DNA of 53,993 nt from an uncultured Atopobium sp. Lineage in GTDB: Bacteria; Actinomycetota; Coriobacteriia; Coriobacteriales; Atopobiaceae. Position numbers and translations under genes: made by a program. The DNA lies in assembly GCA_938028565.1 (NCBI GenBank), contig CALIZS010000044.1, forward strand, positions 1-53,993, given 5' to 3'. Shown here one piece after another: positions 16,860 to 26,329 of the stretch (position 1 is its first letter; each line of letters starts with the position of its first letter). The notes below the pieces were generated by a model. It was not told the DNA's origin. It saw only the letters and a list, made by a program, of their open reading frames with translations, and did no database searches.

Positions 16860-17341
16860 CACTATCTACCTCATATTCTTTTACAAAAGTCTACAATTGC
16901 TATTTCCCTTGATATCACTACCTAGTTCCAGCCTAAGAATTTACATTCGTCGACTCTTACTCATCGTTTCCTTAAATATCAGGACTGCTGGAGTTAAAAA
17001 GAAGTTTCATATCCCAATATAGACGATACCTTTCTCATTACAGTACAATCTCAATGTTCAAGAGCAATAACAATCTTGCGAAACAGACTCTCTATTTTCA
17101 TAAGTAACTACATCGTATTCTCAACAAACTAGCTATTTTCACGTCAATAAAAAGAAATAAAGGCACTTTCTGAATCATCGATATTGACTGCGCGCACAGA
17201 ACTCTAACTTTTATCACCAGTCAATTACTTCAACGAATCTCGCTATCCTTGCAACTGGACAGTAACAGCCACTATCAATATTTGATGACTTGAGTTTTAT
17301 CTGAGACTCCAAACAATCATCTTTTTTGAAGCTGCCACAAA
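16860..17341. other. Intergenic, no gene seen
   Basis: AT-rich spacer between the convergent TetR and methyltransferase genes. I find no credible reading frame, strong terminator or repeat. The minus-strand frame overlapping the methyltransferase end (17214-17411) has no ribosome binding site. Confidence 0.45.
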
Positions 17342-18586
17342 CTACGCAGATCGCTGTGCCACCAAAACAACCTCCTCCATCATTGAAGTAACTGGCTTGC
17401 CAGCTACACACGAAACAGATAAAGGTGTTCTCTTGTGTTTGATACGTCGCCTCATGCGTTCTTCTACTTCAAAGCCCTTCAAGATGAGATGGCGACGTGT
17501 AAAATTGACTAGGTCAAGGGTAACACCATCGACAATTCTATTTCCAAGCGTTAAAATCATCACGCCTTTTGTCACGCGTTCCATCTCATCCATCGCTTCC
17601 TGATAACCTCGAATGAATCGTCTTACTTTAGACTGCTTTCTGTCACAAATCATAGTGATTTGGTTAAGAATCTCAGTATCAGTAATTTTAATCGCTGTAT
17701 TATTTGAAGCTGCATTCTGCGATCCTCCCAAGCTACGCGAATCTACAGCTGAATAGCTATCAAGTTCCCACCCCTGAAGGCTCAAGTCCTTCGCATCAAT
17801 CCATGCCATCGCAAGCGTGGAATACTGTCCATAAGGAATGGTTGTTGCGTTGTCTCCATAAGGTGGTGAGGTTATACAAATATCAACTGATGAATCGCTC
17901 AAACCTTTAAGACACTCAATTGAATCGCCTTGATTAAGCTTGATACTCTCCTCCGGTACCCCGTGATTGAACATAGCCTTCTCTGAATCTATTTTTTGCA
18001 AGTAGTCATGGACTACCCCATCTTCAATTTTATCAATCTGAACCTTTGGGCGTATGTGCAACTTGTACGTAGAGCTCCTAGAGTTACAGTACTTACGTAC
18101 GATATCAATCAGCATATACCAGAAAAAGCGCCGGTTTTGATTGTTTTGAACTCGTAACACTGTTTCTCTTACCTTAGTTAAACTCTTCGCGACTTCTGGT
18201 TTGAACCATTTATCTCTGTTATAGAAATCTAATGGCTTTACATCACTAGCTTCATCAAGAAGTGTACTTTTCACAAACGTATAGTCATCTTCAAACGTGC
18301 TGCTATCAAGACCCTCAAGCTTCACTCGAGTAATAAGAATAGCTAAAGGATTAATGTCCAAGCCCATCACAATGGAGTTACTGTTGATTCGACTAGCCTC
18401 GTAAAGCGATGTGCCTGATCCCACGAATGGGTCAAATATAACGGGAGAGCCCTCTAATGGAAGATACTCCTTAAGAATATCACGCTGCACCGGTGCTACC
18501 ATGACACCCGGATAAAGAGATGTGCCATGGATATCTTCTGATCTTCGATATTCGGAATAGGGAGATATAGCTGTTTTTTGTTTCAT
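17342..18586 (-). CDS. SPPY-type (N4-cytosine) DNA methyltransferase
   Basis: A 414-residue S-adenosylmethionine-dependent DNA methyltransferase. Motif I is DPFVGSGT (52-59) and catalytic motif IV is TSPPYGDN (about 238-245). The SPPY form points to N4-cytosine rather than N6-adenine methylation. Nearly 190 residues separate the two motifs, enough for a target-recognition segment. It is the last gene of a three-gene operon, 15 bases after the receiver-domain gene. No restriction nuclease is recognisable nearby, so the other two genes may supply the effector, or the enzyme may mark self DNA for them. Confidence 0.9.
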   Translation of the reverse strand: MKQKTAISPYSEYRRSEDIHGTSLYPGVMVAPVQRDILKEYLPLEGSPVIFDPFVGSGTSLYEASRINSNSIVMGLDINPLAILITRVKLEGLDSSTFEDDYTFVKSTLLDEASDVKPLDFYNRDKWFKPEVAKSLTKVRETVLRVQNNQNRRFFWYMLIDIVRKYCNSRSSTYKLHIRPKVQIDKIEDGVVHDYLQKIDSEKAMFNHGVPEESIKLNQGDSIECLKGLSDSSVDICITSPPYGDNATTIPYGQYSTLAMAWIDAKDLSLQGWELDSYSAVDSRSLGGSQNAASNNTAIKITDTEILNQITMICDRKQSKVRRFIRGYQEAMDEMERVTKGVMILTLGNRIVDGVTLDLVNFTRRHLILKGFEVEERMRRRIKHKRTPLSVSCVAGKPVTSMMEEVVLVAQRSA

Positions 18587-18601
18587 ATCAATACACCGTG
18601 A

Positions 18602-20401
18602 TTATAGGAGTTGGGACGGATAAGCTGCTCTTGACTGATACCGGGCAAATTCAGTGAGAATACCTTCAGCTATATTACTCCGCAAGCGAGCAATACGTTG
18701 GAAACCAAAGTCATAGTATCCGTTATCATATGTGATGTCCCACTTCAATTCTGAGAGACCAAAAACGGCCAAACGTAATAGTTTCGTTATCTCATCATTC
18801 TCTTTCAGTTTACCTTTCTTAACGAGCTCTTTGTATTTCTTAGACTTACCTTCAACTATCTTAAACATAGTATTGCCACGTTGTAGCCATCCATATTCAA
18901 GTGGACCATTAGATAATTTATCTTCTTCAAACGTTTTTGCTTTACCATCATCGTTATATACACACAAATCTAATAACCATGGCGGAAGATGGAAGTAATC
19001 TAAGAAGTCAACACAGTAAAAACGAGAACTCTGTCCCGATGGAGGATCCGAAGCATTATTCTCCATTTTAAATGGAATTGGCAGAGAGATAGTACTTTGG
19101 GAAATCCTCTTTGTGTCCTTTTTGTATTCTATCAGCTTTGCAAGAACTAGACCTTGTTCCCCAGCCTTACGTTTTCCATTGTTTCTCACCGAAATATTGC
19201 AAGGCTGATGTAAAAGTATGTAACAATCGCTGCCAGCAGTGGGATCGGATACTTTATAAATATCACCTAGATATGTTGGCATACGATGCGTCGCCAAATC
19301 CTGTCCCGAAATATAACTATCTTGATACGATAATGGCATATTATCTGTTTTATCTAAGACCTCGTTAGAATTTAGAAAAACTTTATACCACTCGTCTCCA
19401 AAGTTATCTAACAACTTAATTGATGAGTTATGCATACACGTATGGCGTACTTTAAACGATAGTTTATCAGAGCTCCGACTTTGCATTAGTCTCAACAGAC
19501 TTTCGGAAGCGTGGCAGCCCTCTTCTTCTGCACTTTTCGCCATTTTAAGTAAGGCAGGAAGCTCTACATTTCCCCATGATTCTTCCCTGGCTACCAATTT
19601 AAACGCATCTTGAACAGCAGTACCCATTTCATATAGTGCATGGGCAGAAACCATCATTTCAAGGCCTTCAACCATGGCTTGTGGCTCCTGCAATCTATTC
19701 TTCATAATTACCGCTGCTGTAATCCCCATACCGAATTGTTCTTCGCTCAACTCTAGTTCCTGCTGTTTATCTTGAACTTCATTTGTCATAATACCTGGAA
19801 TAATGTGGCTATCGCCACTATCTAAGACTTTTTTTACGAGCCAATACCCAGCCTTATCAGATCTTCCAAAACCTTCCGCACGAGTGTTGATATTTTTGAG
19901 ATTTAAATCGAACAAAACAAGAACGTATTCCTTGGTTGCAGAATGGTTATCAACTGGCTTCTCCTGCTCTTGAAGCCATTGTTGTACTCCCCTCTTCTTT
20001 ACCTCTATTGTCTCTTCAAGCATTTCAAACAACGAACCCACTGCTTGTTGAGTCAGCTCAATTGTATTCTCAATATGAAGTATCTCAAAGAGTTGCTCTT
20101 TCTCCTCCTCTGGTATATCTACCCAATGCTGCAGCAACCGCTTATCAAGTGCATCGAGCTCCTGTAGTTCTCCGTTGATATTAAAAAGAGATATGCCGTA
20201 CTGATCAAGCTTAAGCTGCTTTACCTTATTGATTTTTTCCTTATCATCTCGATTAACCTCAAGAAAGTTTGCAACAGCTTCTACCTCAGTAGCATCCTTA
20301 TCTACCTCTGCGTCGAAATCGTCATCTACAAGAATAATCTGGGTAATATTCGCTTTTTTAACAAGGTCTTTGAGGTGCTGTTTTGGATCATATCTTGACA
20401 T
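18602..20401 (-). CDS. Receiver-domain protein with a large insertion and unknown C-terminal region
   Basis: The first 235 residues look like a response-regulator receiver domain opened by an insertion. An acidic pair (Asp26-Asp27/28) follows the first strand IILVDDD. About 130 mostly helical, Glu/Lys-rich residues intervene. Then come the phospho-acceptor candidate Asp165 in VLFDLNL, Thr206 in GIMTNE and Lys234 in VIMKN, matching the D-D, D, T and K constellation. Residues 240-599 fit no family I recognise; they include a YILLHQPCNISVR strand region. It overlaps the GHKL gene stop by one base (TAATG). It is the likely phosphorylation or interaction partner of that protein and may hold the effector. 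Confidence 0.7.
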   Translation of the reverse strand: MSRYDPKQHLKDLVKKANITQIILVDDDFDAEVDKDATEVEAVANFLEVNRDDKEKINKVKQLKLDQYGISLFNINGELQELDALDKRLLQHWVDIPEEEKEQLFEILHIENTIELTQQAVGSLFEMLEETIEVKKRGVQQWLQEQEKPVDNHSATKEYVLVLFDLNLKNINTRAEGFGRSDKAGYWLVKKVLDSGDSHIIPGIMTNEVQDKQQELELSEEQFGMGITAAVIMKNRLQEPQAMVEGLEMMVSAHALYEMGTAVQDAFKLVAREESWGNVELPALLKMAKSAEEEGCHASESLLRLMQSRSSDKLSFKVRHTCMHNSSIKLLDNFGDEWYKVFLNSNEVLDKTDNMPLSYQDSYISGQDLATHRMPTYLGDIYKVSDPTAGSDCYILLHQPCNISVRNNGKRKAGEQGLVLAKLIEYKKDTKRISQSTISLPIPFKMENNASDPPSGQSSRFYCVDFLDYFHLPPWLLDLCVYNDDGKAKTFEEDKLSNGPLEYGWLQRGNTMFKIVEGKSKKYKELVKKGKLKENDEITKLLRLAVFGLSELKWDITYDNGYYDFGFQRIARLRSNIAEGILTEFARYQSRAAYPSQLL

Positions 20402-22725
20402 TAGTATACCTCCACTTTCGATAAGTCGATTCTGAATCGGAAACGATTGCCGAAGGTATTCCTATCGTCCTCGAGAGTAATGTTACACTCCTCTGCATCA
20501 AGCAGTTGACGAGAAATATATAAACCTAGTCCGCGGCCTTTTCCCTCGCCTTTATGTGATATGAAAGGTTCAAAGAGCGATGCCTCAACTGAACTATGAA
20601 CACCCCATCCATTGTCATACACGAAGAGATAGGGTTTCTTAAGCGCTATAGTGATTTTAGGATCACTTATAATTTTGAGCTTTTTAGCCTCTGACAGCCA
20701 GTAGCGACTGTTATCTATAAGATTGTCTATCACCTGAGACAATCTACCTTGATTCATTCTCACATTAAAATTGTTACCATAAACTTCAATATTTATTCCA
20801 CTCTCAGCTAGCTTAGGACGAGCATAATCCACAGTATCCTTAGCAAACGCGAGAACGGAAAATAAATCCTTTCTGTTGCGTACGTACTTCAACGATGAAT
20901 CCATATGTGCAACTTCCTTCATGAGTGCGTTTGCCATACTTATTATGCGAATAGTTGACCTATTTATCTCTCTGTCTTGGTATTGAGCATTATTTCTGCT
21001 TTTAATAGCCTGCGCTTCTCTGATTATTCTTTGAGCAACGTTTGCTGCTTCATGAGACACGGACTCGGCGGCTATACCCAGCCCAGCAAGTTCCCAAGCG
21101 TCGTTAACACTAACCTCTGCACTATTAAGTCGCTGTACAAGAACATCAATAGCCGCTTTGCCACGTTGCACTGCCTCTGTAAACTTAAAATCACTATTGT
21201 TCAGCTTAGTCTCAAGCACACGGTCCATTGTCCTCTTTGCACTTGCTGCCAAATCTCTGGTTTTTGCAGAGCTTTCAACGCCTGCCTCATTTTCAGTACG
21301 CTCTTTAATAAATTCATTGTATCCTCGACGTACAGCCGTTTGGAGCTGTGCCGTCATATCGAGCCAATAGGCAAGTATTCGCTTTAAATTACGAGAAAAA
21401 ACGTCATCACGAAATGCTTCTCTGTTGCTAGTCTCAACCAATTGTGAGTTCTTCTCTGCAGAAATATTAATGTAGCCAACAGTATTTGCCGGTCGAAGTG
21501 TAAACCAAGACCTACCACTTGACCACTGCTGGGCAAAGGGAATAATTTCTTTTACAGGAACACCAAATCCATCACGATAAACTCGAACTCCATTCATAGC
21601 ATTAATATATTGAGCTGGGTTTTCTATATCCGGGTAATTACCAACACTCGATTGCCGCGCAACGTAGTCAACTCTTCCTACAAAGCTACCAGGATCGTAT
21701 GCTATTTCATTATTATCACGTTCAATCTTGTCTATTTCATCAAGCTTAAATGAAAACATAGCCTGGAGAAAAGTTTCATCCTCTCCTACATATGAAACAT
21801 CGAAAGCTTTGAGCGATTTTCCTTTCTTTGAAACCAGCCAGTCATAGAACTCCCTGCCATTATCCTGTGCTATATGATTTTGCCAATCAATACGCGCATC
21901 GTTCCTCGATAAATCTCCAAGGTAATGGACGTTCATCTTTCCCAACACATGCATCGCCCGGCAGGAATAATCCAATTCATATGTAAGGAGCGCATGCTTC
22001 AATATCACATTTGACTGCTCACGAAGATCAATCGGTTCGTCATCTACATTTAAATCAACAGTGAAACCAAGATCCCTAGAATAGGGAGAAATAATATCAA
22101 TGAAATGCTCTTGCAGAGCGCGTTTATCTTTCCATTGTTCAACATTTTCGAGCCCATATATCCTGATTGTTGTTCCATGATTACGGCCGAAACCCCCTAC
22201 TGAACGGACAGAAACTGGTATACCCGAAAGGGCCTCTTCTCCTGCAAATTGTCTCCAATCGATGAGTACGCTGAGCGCTTCTCCCTCCGCTGTTTTTGTA
22301 ATCATTTCAAGAATCAGTCCAAGTCGCTGGGCACCCAATCGGCCCAACCCTTTATCTCCCAAAGGCGTACGCCCCTTTGGAGTTGTTTTCCCAAGAAGCT
22401 TCATTTCACGCTTAACACTAGCCGATATCGTAAGCCACCCGCGCTCGATGTTTTCCTCTGTCATGCCAAAGCCATCGTCCGCAATCTCAATCATGCCACG
22501 TATGTCGTCAGTCTCTTGATCCTCAGTCTCCGTAAGAACGCCGTTTTTTAGGCAATACCTTGTTTTCGTAAAGATGGATATTTGCGAACGGCTTGCGTCT
22601 GCGTCATAGCAATTCTTTGCAAGTTCAGAAAGCGCTTGATAATCGTCTGTAATGAGATCCTCACCAAGTTTGAAGATAACTGAGGGGTGAACCTGAAACG
22701 TAAGTTCTTTATTTACTCTGAACAT
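20401..22725 (-). CDS. Double GHKL ATPase: Hsp90/MutL-like N-terminus plus histidine-kinase-like C-terminus
   Basis: Two separate GHKL ATP-binding folds in one polypeptide. The N-terminal one has ELAKNCYDADA (N-box, near 35-45), IADDGFGMT (near 80-88) and GDKGLGRLGAQRLG (near 122-135), as in MutL/Hsp90/MORC-type ATPases. The C-terminal one has a helical segment with AAESVSHEAANVAQRI resembling a kinase H-box (VSHE), then VIDNLIDNSRYWL, VYDNGWGV, LFEPFISHK and GKGRGLGLYISRQLL, the N, G1, F and G2 boxes of a sensor histidine kinase. There is no membrane helix. I prefer the ATG at 22725 (AGGTGGAG upstream); an ATG at 22761 would be almost leaderless. It is the first gene of the operon. Confidence 0.85.
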   Translation of the reverse strand: MFRVNKELTFQVHPSVIFKLGEDLITDDYQALSELAKNCYDADASRSQISIFTKTRYCLKNGVLTETEDQETDDIRGMIEIADDGFGMTEENIERGWLTISASVKREMKLLGKTTPKGRTPLGDKGLGRLGAQRLGLILEMITKTAEGEALSVLIDWRQFAGEEALSGIPVSVRSVGGFGRNHGTTIRIYGLENVEQWKDKRALQEHFIDIISPYSRDLGFTVDLNVDDEPIDLREQSNVILKHALLTYELDYSCRAMHVLGKMNVHYLGDLSRNDARIDWQNHIAQDNGREFYDWLVSKKGKSLKAFDVSYVGEDETFLQAMFSFKLDEIDKIERDNNEIAYDPGSFVGRVDYVARQSSVGNYPDIENPAQYINAMNGVRVYRDGFGVPVKEIIPFAQQWSSGRSWFTLRPANTVGYINISAEKNSQLVETSNREAFRDDVFSRNLKRILAYWLDMTAQLQTAVRRGYNEFIKERTENEAGVESSAKTRDLAASAKRTMDRVLETKLNNSDFKFTEAVQRGKAAIDVLVQRLNSAEVSVNDAWELAGLGIAAESVSHEAANVAQRIIREAQAIKSRNNAQYQDREINRSTIRIISMANALMKEVAHMDSSLKYVRNRKDLFSVLAFAKDTVDYARPKLAESGINIEVYGNNFNVRMNQGRLSQVIDNLIDNSRYWLSEAKKLKIISDPKITIALKKPYLFVYDNGWGVHSSVEASLFEPFISHKGEGKGRGLGLYISRQLLDAEECNITLEDDRNTFGNRFRFRIDLSKVEVY

Positions 22726-22762
22726 TCTCCACCTCGCATCAGAATCTCCCGAATGTAGCATA

Positions 22763-22798
22763 GAGTTATATTATAAATCTTGTCAGAGACGTATTAAA
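22763..22798 (-). promoter_or_regulatory. Promoter of the GHKL/receiver/methyltransferase operon
   Basis: On the minus strand a perfect TATAAT (22770-22775) is preceded after 17 bases by TTTAAT, a weak -35. Transcription would begin around 22763, which favours the downstream ATG at 22725 with its ribosome binding site. Confidence 0.5.
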
Positions 22799-23423
22799 GA
22801 TTCTCGTTTAAAGATTGCTCTTTGACTGAAGTCTAAAGCTGTCAGCGAAAGAAACTCTTGCTTTTTTGAGATTTTTTCACTCCTATGCGTATGGAATGCT
22901 GGACAGAAGTCCATTCGCACTAAGTACTTCATAGGTGAAAAGCCAGTTCTTACCAAAATCAAATTACTTCCCAAAAAAAGTGGTGTGGGAGTCATTTCTT
23001 AAAGAACTACCAGTTTGTATTATGACACGTCATCCAAGGTTTTAAAGTCACTATCAATAACCTATAAAAGTCGCTCTATTGTTTCTTGCGAACAATGAGA
23101 CTGGCTTTTAATCTTACGTATCGGATAGCTCAGCTTCTTGCAGAGTTTTCAGTACGGTTGTTTCCTTTCTAATCTGGTTGCGTTGACTATATTTAGGAAA
23201 TAACTACGCTCCTTTTGTAGCTCTGAGCTGCTTTCCTACGCTACTTTTCGAGATACAATCAACTCGCACATTTCTCGTACGACTTTTGTGCGTATAGGAT
23301 TCTCACACTCATTAACACTTAGCTTAACTAGCACTATATTACGAGCTTCTCGCCTCTTATATATTTAGTAGCCGCTGCCCATTAAGATCGACTCTTTATG
23401 CACAGTGCTCCCTAATTAAATTG
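22799..23423. other. Intergenic or decayed sequence, no gene seen
   Basis: About 620 bases without a supported gene. A 70-codon minus-strand frame (22783-22995) lacks a ribosome binding site and family resemblance. Being next to two stop-interrupted genes, this stretch may be the remains of further genes. Confidence 0.45.
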
Positions 23424-23855
23424 CTATTTAGCCTTCGGGAACCACGGAATGCAACGATTAACTCGCTTGTAGTAATCTCTATATTCATCACCAAATTACT
23501 CTAGCAACCATTTTTCTTCCGTTGCTCGCATCATTACGGTCAATAGAGCCCAATACACAAAAGGCAGCAGAAGCAAATAGAAATTGCTATAAATCAGCAA
23601 AACACCAGTAAGAACAAAGGCGAATGCAGAGTAAATAGGATTGCGCACCACTGAATACACACCCTTAGTTATCAACTTGTTTTCAATAATATTGTCCTGG
23701 AGCTTTTCTTTAATTGCAGCCGAAACCCAAAGCCAAATACCCACCGCAAAAAAGATTATTCCTGCAATATGAAACACTGTAATGGTTGCCCGGATACGAA
23801 GGTAAGGCAAAACTCTCATCTGAGACAATACAATGCAAGTCATGGTCAGAACCAC
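23424..23855 (-). pseudogene. ICMT-like methyltransferase paralogue with an amber stop and no N-terminus
   Basis: A close paralogue of the membrane methyltransferase at 7502-8002. It shares LPYLRIRAT, IWLWVSAAIKEKL, VYSVVRNPIYSAFAFV and the ATEEKWLLE block. At the point where the intact gene has E-Q-F-G-D-E-Y, this one has GAG TAG TTT, then continues in frame with FGDEYRDYYKRVNRCIPWFPKAK to a normal stop. A CAG-to-TAG change explains the break. About 20 N-terminal residues are also missing: an in-frame TAA lies just upstream and no ribosome binding site serves the GTG at 23855. Clearly non-functional. Confidence 0.88.
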
Positions 23856-23926
23856 ACAACTTATGGTGTCGCTGATTGATTATGTGTTACAACTTACTCT
23901 GCGAGAACAAGGAGAGAGAAACTATC

Positions 23927-24313
23927 ATGGCATGCTTTCTTGTCAGCGGTGGAGAAGCCATCGTAGTCACAGCTATTCGCACTAAAGTTAGGAAGAAGGA
24001 AGAGCAAGAAGGCATCGTCGATGCCAAAGACAACCAGCTGACAGATCCTTCTCAACATGGAATCTGCTGGACACGCAAACTGAGCTAGCTCATGAACATG
24101 CTTTGGGGTGCCGTGCTTATGTGGCTTGTCGATGGTATGTATCACCTGTTAGATGGAGAACCGTTCATCGAGATAGCTGATGTTGCGGTCATGTTCGATG
24201 ACGCGATGCTCGGACTTCTCGTTGCTATCATAGGACTTGCAGCCTGGACCGTATACCTTGTTATCAAAAATCCCAAGCATGTTCTGAGAAGGACAACAAG
24301 GCATGTATCATAA
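23927..24313 (+). pseudogene. Small membrane protein gene (MACFLV type) with an amber stop
   Basis: From the ATG at 23927 (AAGGAGAG upstream) the frame gives a protein opening MACFLVSGGEAIVVTAI. After 53 codons it meets TAG at 24086-24088 in the context TRKLS-stop-LMNMLWGA. It then continues in the same frame for 75 codons with two hydrophobic helices and a basic end. I recall a common family of small membrane proteins in Firmicutes and Coriobacteriia that begins MACFLVPAAEA and has a W-x-R-K-L-K-W-L-N-N-M-L-W-G segment here, so the stop probably replaces that Trp (TGG to TAG). The function of the family is unknown to me. Confidence 0.75.
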
Positions 24314-24388
24314 ACAATTCAAAAACGGAATTGCCTTTGCGATATTGGTTTGGTCGCTGGACATGCCCCACTGCCTTATCTCTCAAAT

Positions 24389-26329
24389 CTATCCAAACAG
24401 CAGCAATCCCACGTGGTAGGCCGCACATCCCAAAAGAAGCGCCGAACAAATGTAGAAGGCAGCAGTTATGCCAACCCACTTTGGCGAATGCGCCTCGGCA
24501 ACGGTCATGGAACAGCTTGCGGCACACGGCACATTGAACGTAAATGCAAAGATAAATGCAAGCGCTTCTGGCGCCGAGATACGCGCGGCGATAAGCTCGC
24601 CAATGTTGGGTGCCACGACCGCTGAACCTGAAACGGCACCCATAATAACCGCGTTAGGAGTCGATCCACCTGCAAACAACGCAGAAAATACTCCCACAGC
24701 CGACTCTTTGACGGCTAGCACACAAACCCAGGCAGTAAATGTTTCCCAACCCATACCAAAGATACGTGTCACCGGCTCAATCGCTATACCAATGGCATAA
24801 AGCGCGGAATCTTCTATGTTGCCGCTTGCGGTATAGGTAAGCAGCCAAATTCCCAATGTAAATACCGCCACCACTTTAAACGCACGGCGGAACATGCTCC
24901 AGCATTTGATAAGCGCTCCACGCAACACGTTCTTCACACGTGGCTTATGGTAGGGCGGAAGCTCCATAACAAGACCGGATCGATCTCCTTTGGGAACAAG
25001 ATGCGGTCCGAAGATAATACCAATGAGCCACATAAGCAACAGGCTTACCGCGAATATGGCAACAATTACAAGCGGAGCCCCTACACCAAAGAAAGTCACA
25101 GCCAGCACGGGCACAATCCCCCACGTAGATCCGCATGGAATAGCCCAAGCCATCATCATCGTGAGCATACGCTGACCCCATGAGTCAATAACGCGCGCGC
25201 CTGAGACACCTCCCATGGTACATCCAAAACACATAAGAAACGGCATGAGCGATTTGCCCTGCAGACCAAAACGAGAAAGCGTTTCGTCAAACACATAGGA
25301 GATACGAGCCATGTATCCCCATTCCTCATATGCGAGAAACACGATGTTAATGCCAAAAACGTAGCCTGTCATCATAACCGCAAAGCACAAGCTATTGGCA
25401 ACAACGCCCCAAAGCATACTGGCAAGAATCATCGGAGCCCCTGCGTTAATAAGCGCCGCTGCCGCCATTTGACCCAAACTGGATATGCCGCCGCCCAAAA
25501 GCATGATAGGTGTCGCCGGAATGAACGCAAGTACGAAACCAACCAAAATCATGGCAATGGCAAGCGGTTTTGATGCGCGCGATGCAGTGGCTAAACGGTC
25601 AAAACGGGAAAGCGTATGAATTGCCTTTGGCGCAGTCTCAGCACCCTCAATGATCTTCTCGATCCACGCAAACTTTGCCGCACCACGCCCTTGGATGGTA
25701 TCAGCGCGGTGAGACATTTCAATGTTCAACAACTTAGTATCGAGAAGAGGCTTCTTACTCAGTGCATAATCGATAGCCTCAAGCAGCGCATCGTAATTCG
25801 AAACCTCCGCCGCCACGAACGGTACAACAGGAATGCCGAGGCGCTGCTCAATTTTCTTCGCATTGATACGTTTACCTTGTTGCTCAGCAACGTCCATGAG
25901 ATTGAGTACCAATACACAAGGCACGTCAGGAGCAATACAGGCAAAGTCAGCAAGCATATACAGGCTACGCTCAAGTTGGGAAGCATCGGCCATCACAAGG
26001 GTTACGTCAGCTACTCCCGACGTCACAAAATCCGCAGTTATCTGTTCTTCGGGCGAATTCGCTGTGAGTCCATAAGCACCAGGCAAGTCAACAACCTGAT
26101 ACGTCGCATCACCGCGACAAAATTCGCCTTCTTTGCGTTCAACCGTCTTTCCCGGCCAATTGCCCACATGCTGACGAGACCCCGTGAGTCCATTAAACAG
26201 GGTTGACTTGCCCGAGTTCGGCTGCCCTAAAAGCGCTATGCATGCATCGCCGCGTTTCGTAAATTCAACCGAACCATGCGAGCAATGCTCACAAGAGGAT
26301 TTTACACTTGCGCAGGCCTCACAGCTCAT
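24389..26329 (-). CDS. Ferrous iron transporter FeoB
   Basis: The Fe(II) permease with an N-terminal G domain: G1 GQPNSGKST (35-43), G3 DLPGAYG, G4 NLMD, then the helical regulatory domain and a membrane region of about eight helices with two gate motifs containing conserved Cys (CFGCTMGG and AWAIPCGS). I chose the ATG at 26329, overlapping the feoA stop as ATGA, giving 646 residues. A longer frame is open but lacks a ribosome binding site. An extra N-terminal segment has Cys3-x2-Cys6 and Cys13-x2-Cys16 followed by His18, a plausible metal-binding patch. It forms a feoAB operon next to an AraC-type regulator. Confidence 0.95.
   Translation of the reverse strand: MSCEACASVKSSCEHCSHGSVEFTKRGDACIALLGQPNSGKSTLFNGLTGSRQHVGNWPGKTVERKEGEFCRGDATYQVVDLPGAYGLTANSPEEQITADFVTSGVADVTLVMADASQLERSLYMLADFACIAPDVPCVLVLNLMDVAEQQGKRINAKKIEQRLGIPVVPFVAAEVSNYDALLEAIDYALSKKPLLDTKLLNIEMSHRADTIQGRGAAKFAWIEKIIEGAETAPKAIHTLSRFDRLATASRASKPLAIAMILVGFVLAFIPATPIMLLGGGISSLGQMAAAALINAGAPMILASMLWGVVANSLCFAVMMTGYVFGINIVFLAYEEWGYMARISYVFDETLSRFGLQGKSLMPFLMCFGCTMGGVSGARVIDSWGQRMLTMMMAWAIPCGSTWGIVPVLAVTFFGVGAPLVIVAIFAVSLLLMWLIGIIFGPHLVPKGDRSGLVMELPPYHKPRVKNVLRGALIKCWSMFRRAFKVVAVFTLGIWLLTYTASGNIEDSALYAIGIAIEPVTRIFGMGWETFTAWVCVLAVKESAVGVFSALFAGGSTPNAVIMGAVSGSAVVAPNIGELIAARISAPEALAFIFAFTFNVPCAASCSMTVAEAHSPKWVGITAAFYICSALLLGCAAYHVGLLLFG

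Noticed and set aside
24331..24625. Plus-strand frames antisense to feoB
   Set aside because: They lie inside the conserved FeoB gene and have no family resemblance.
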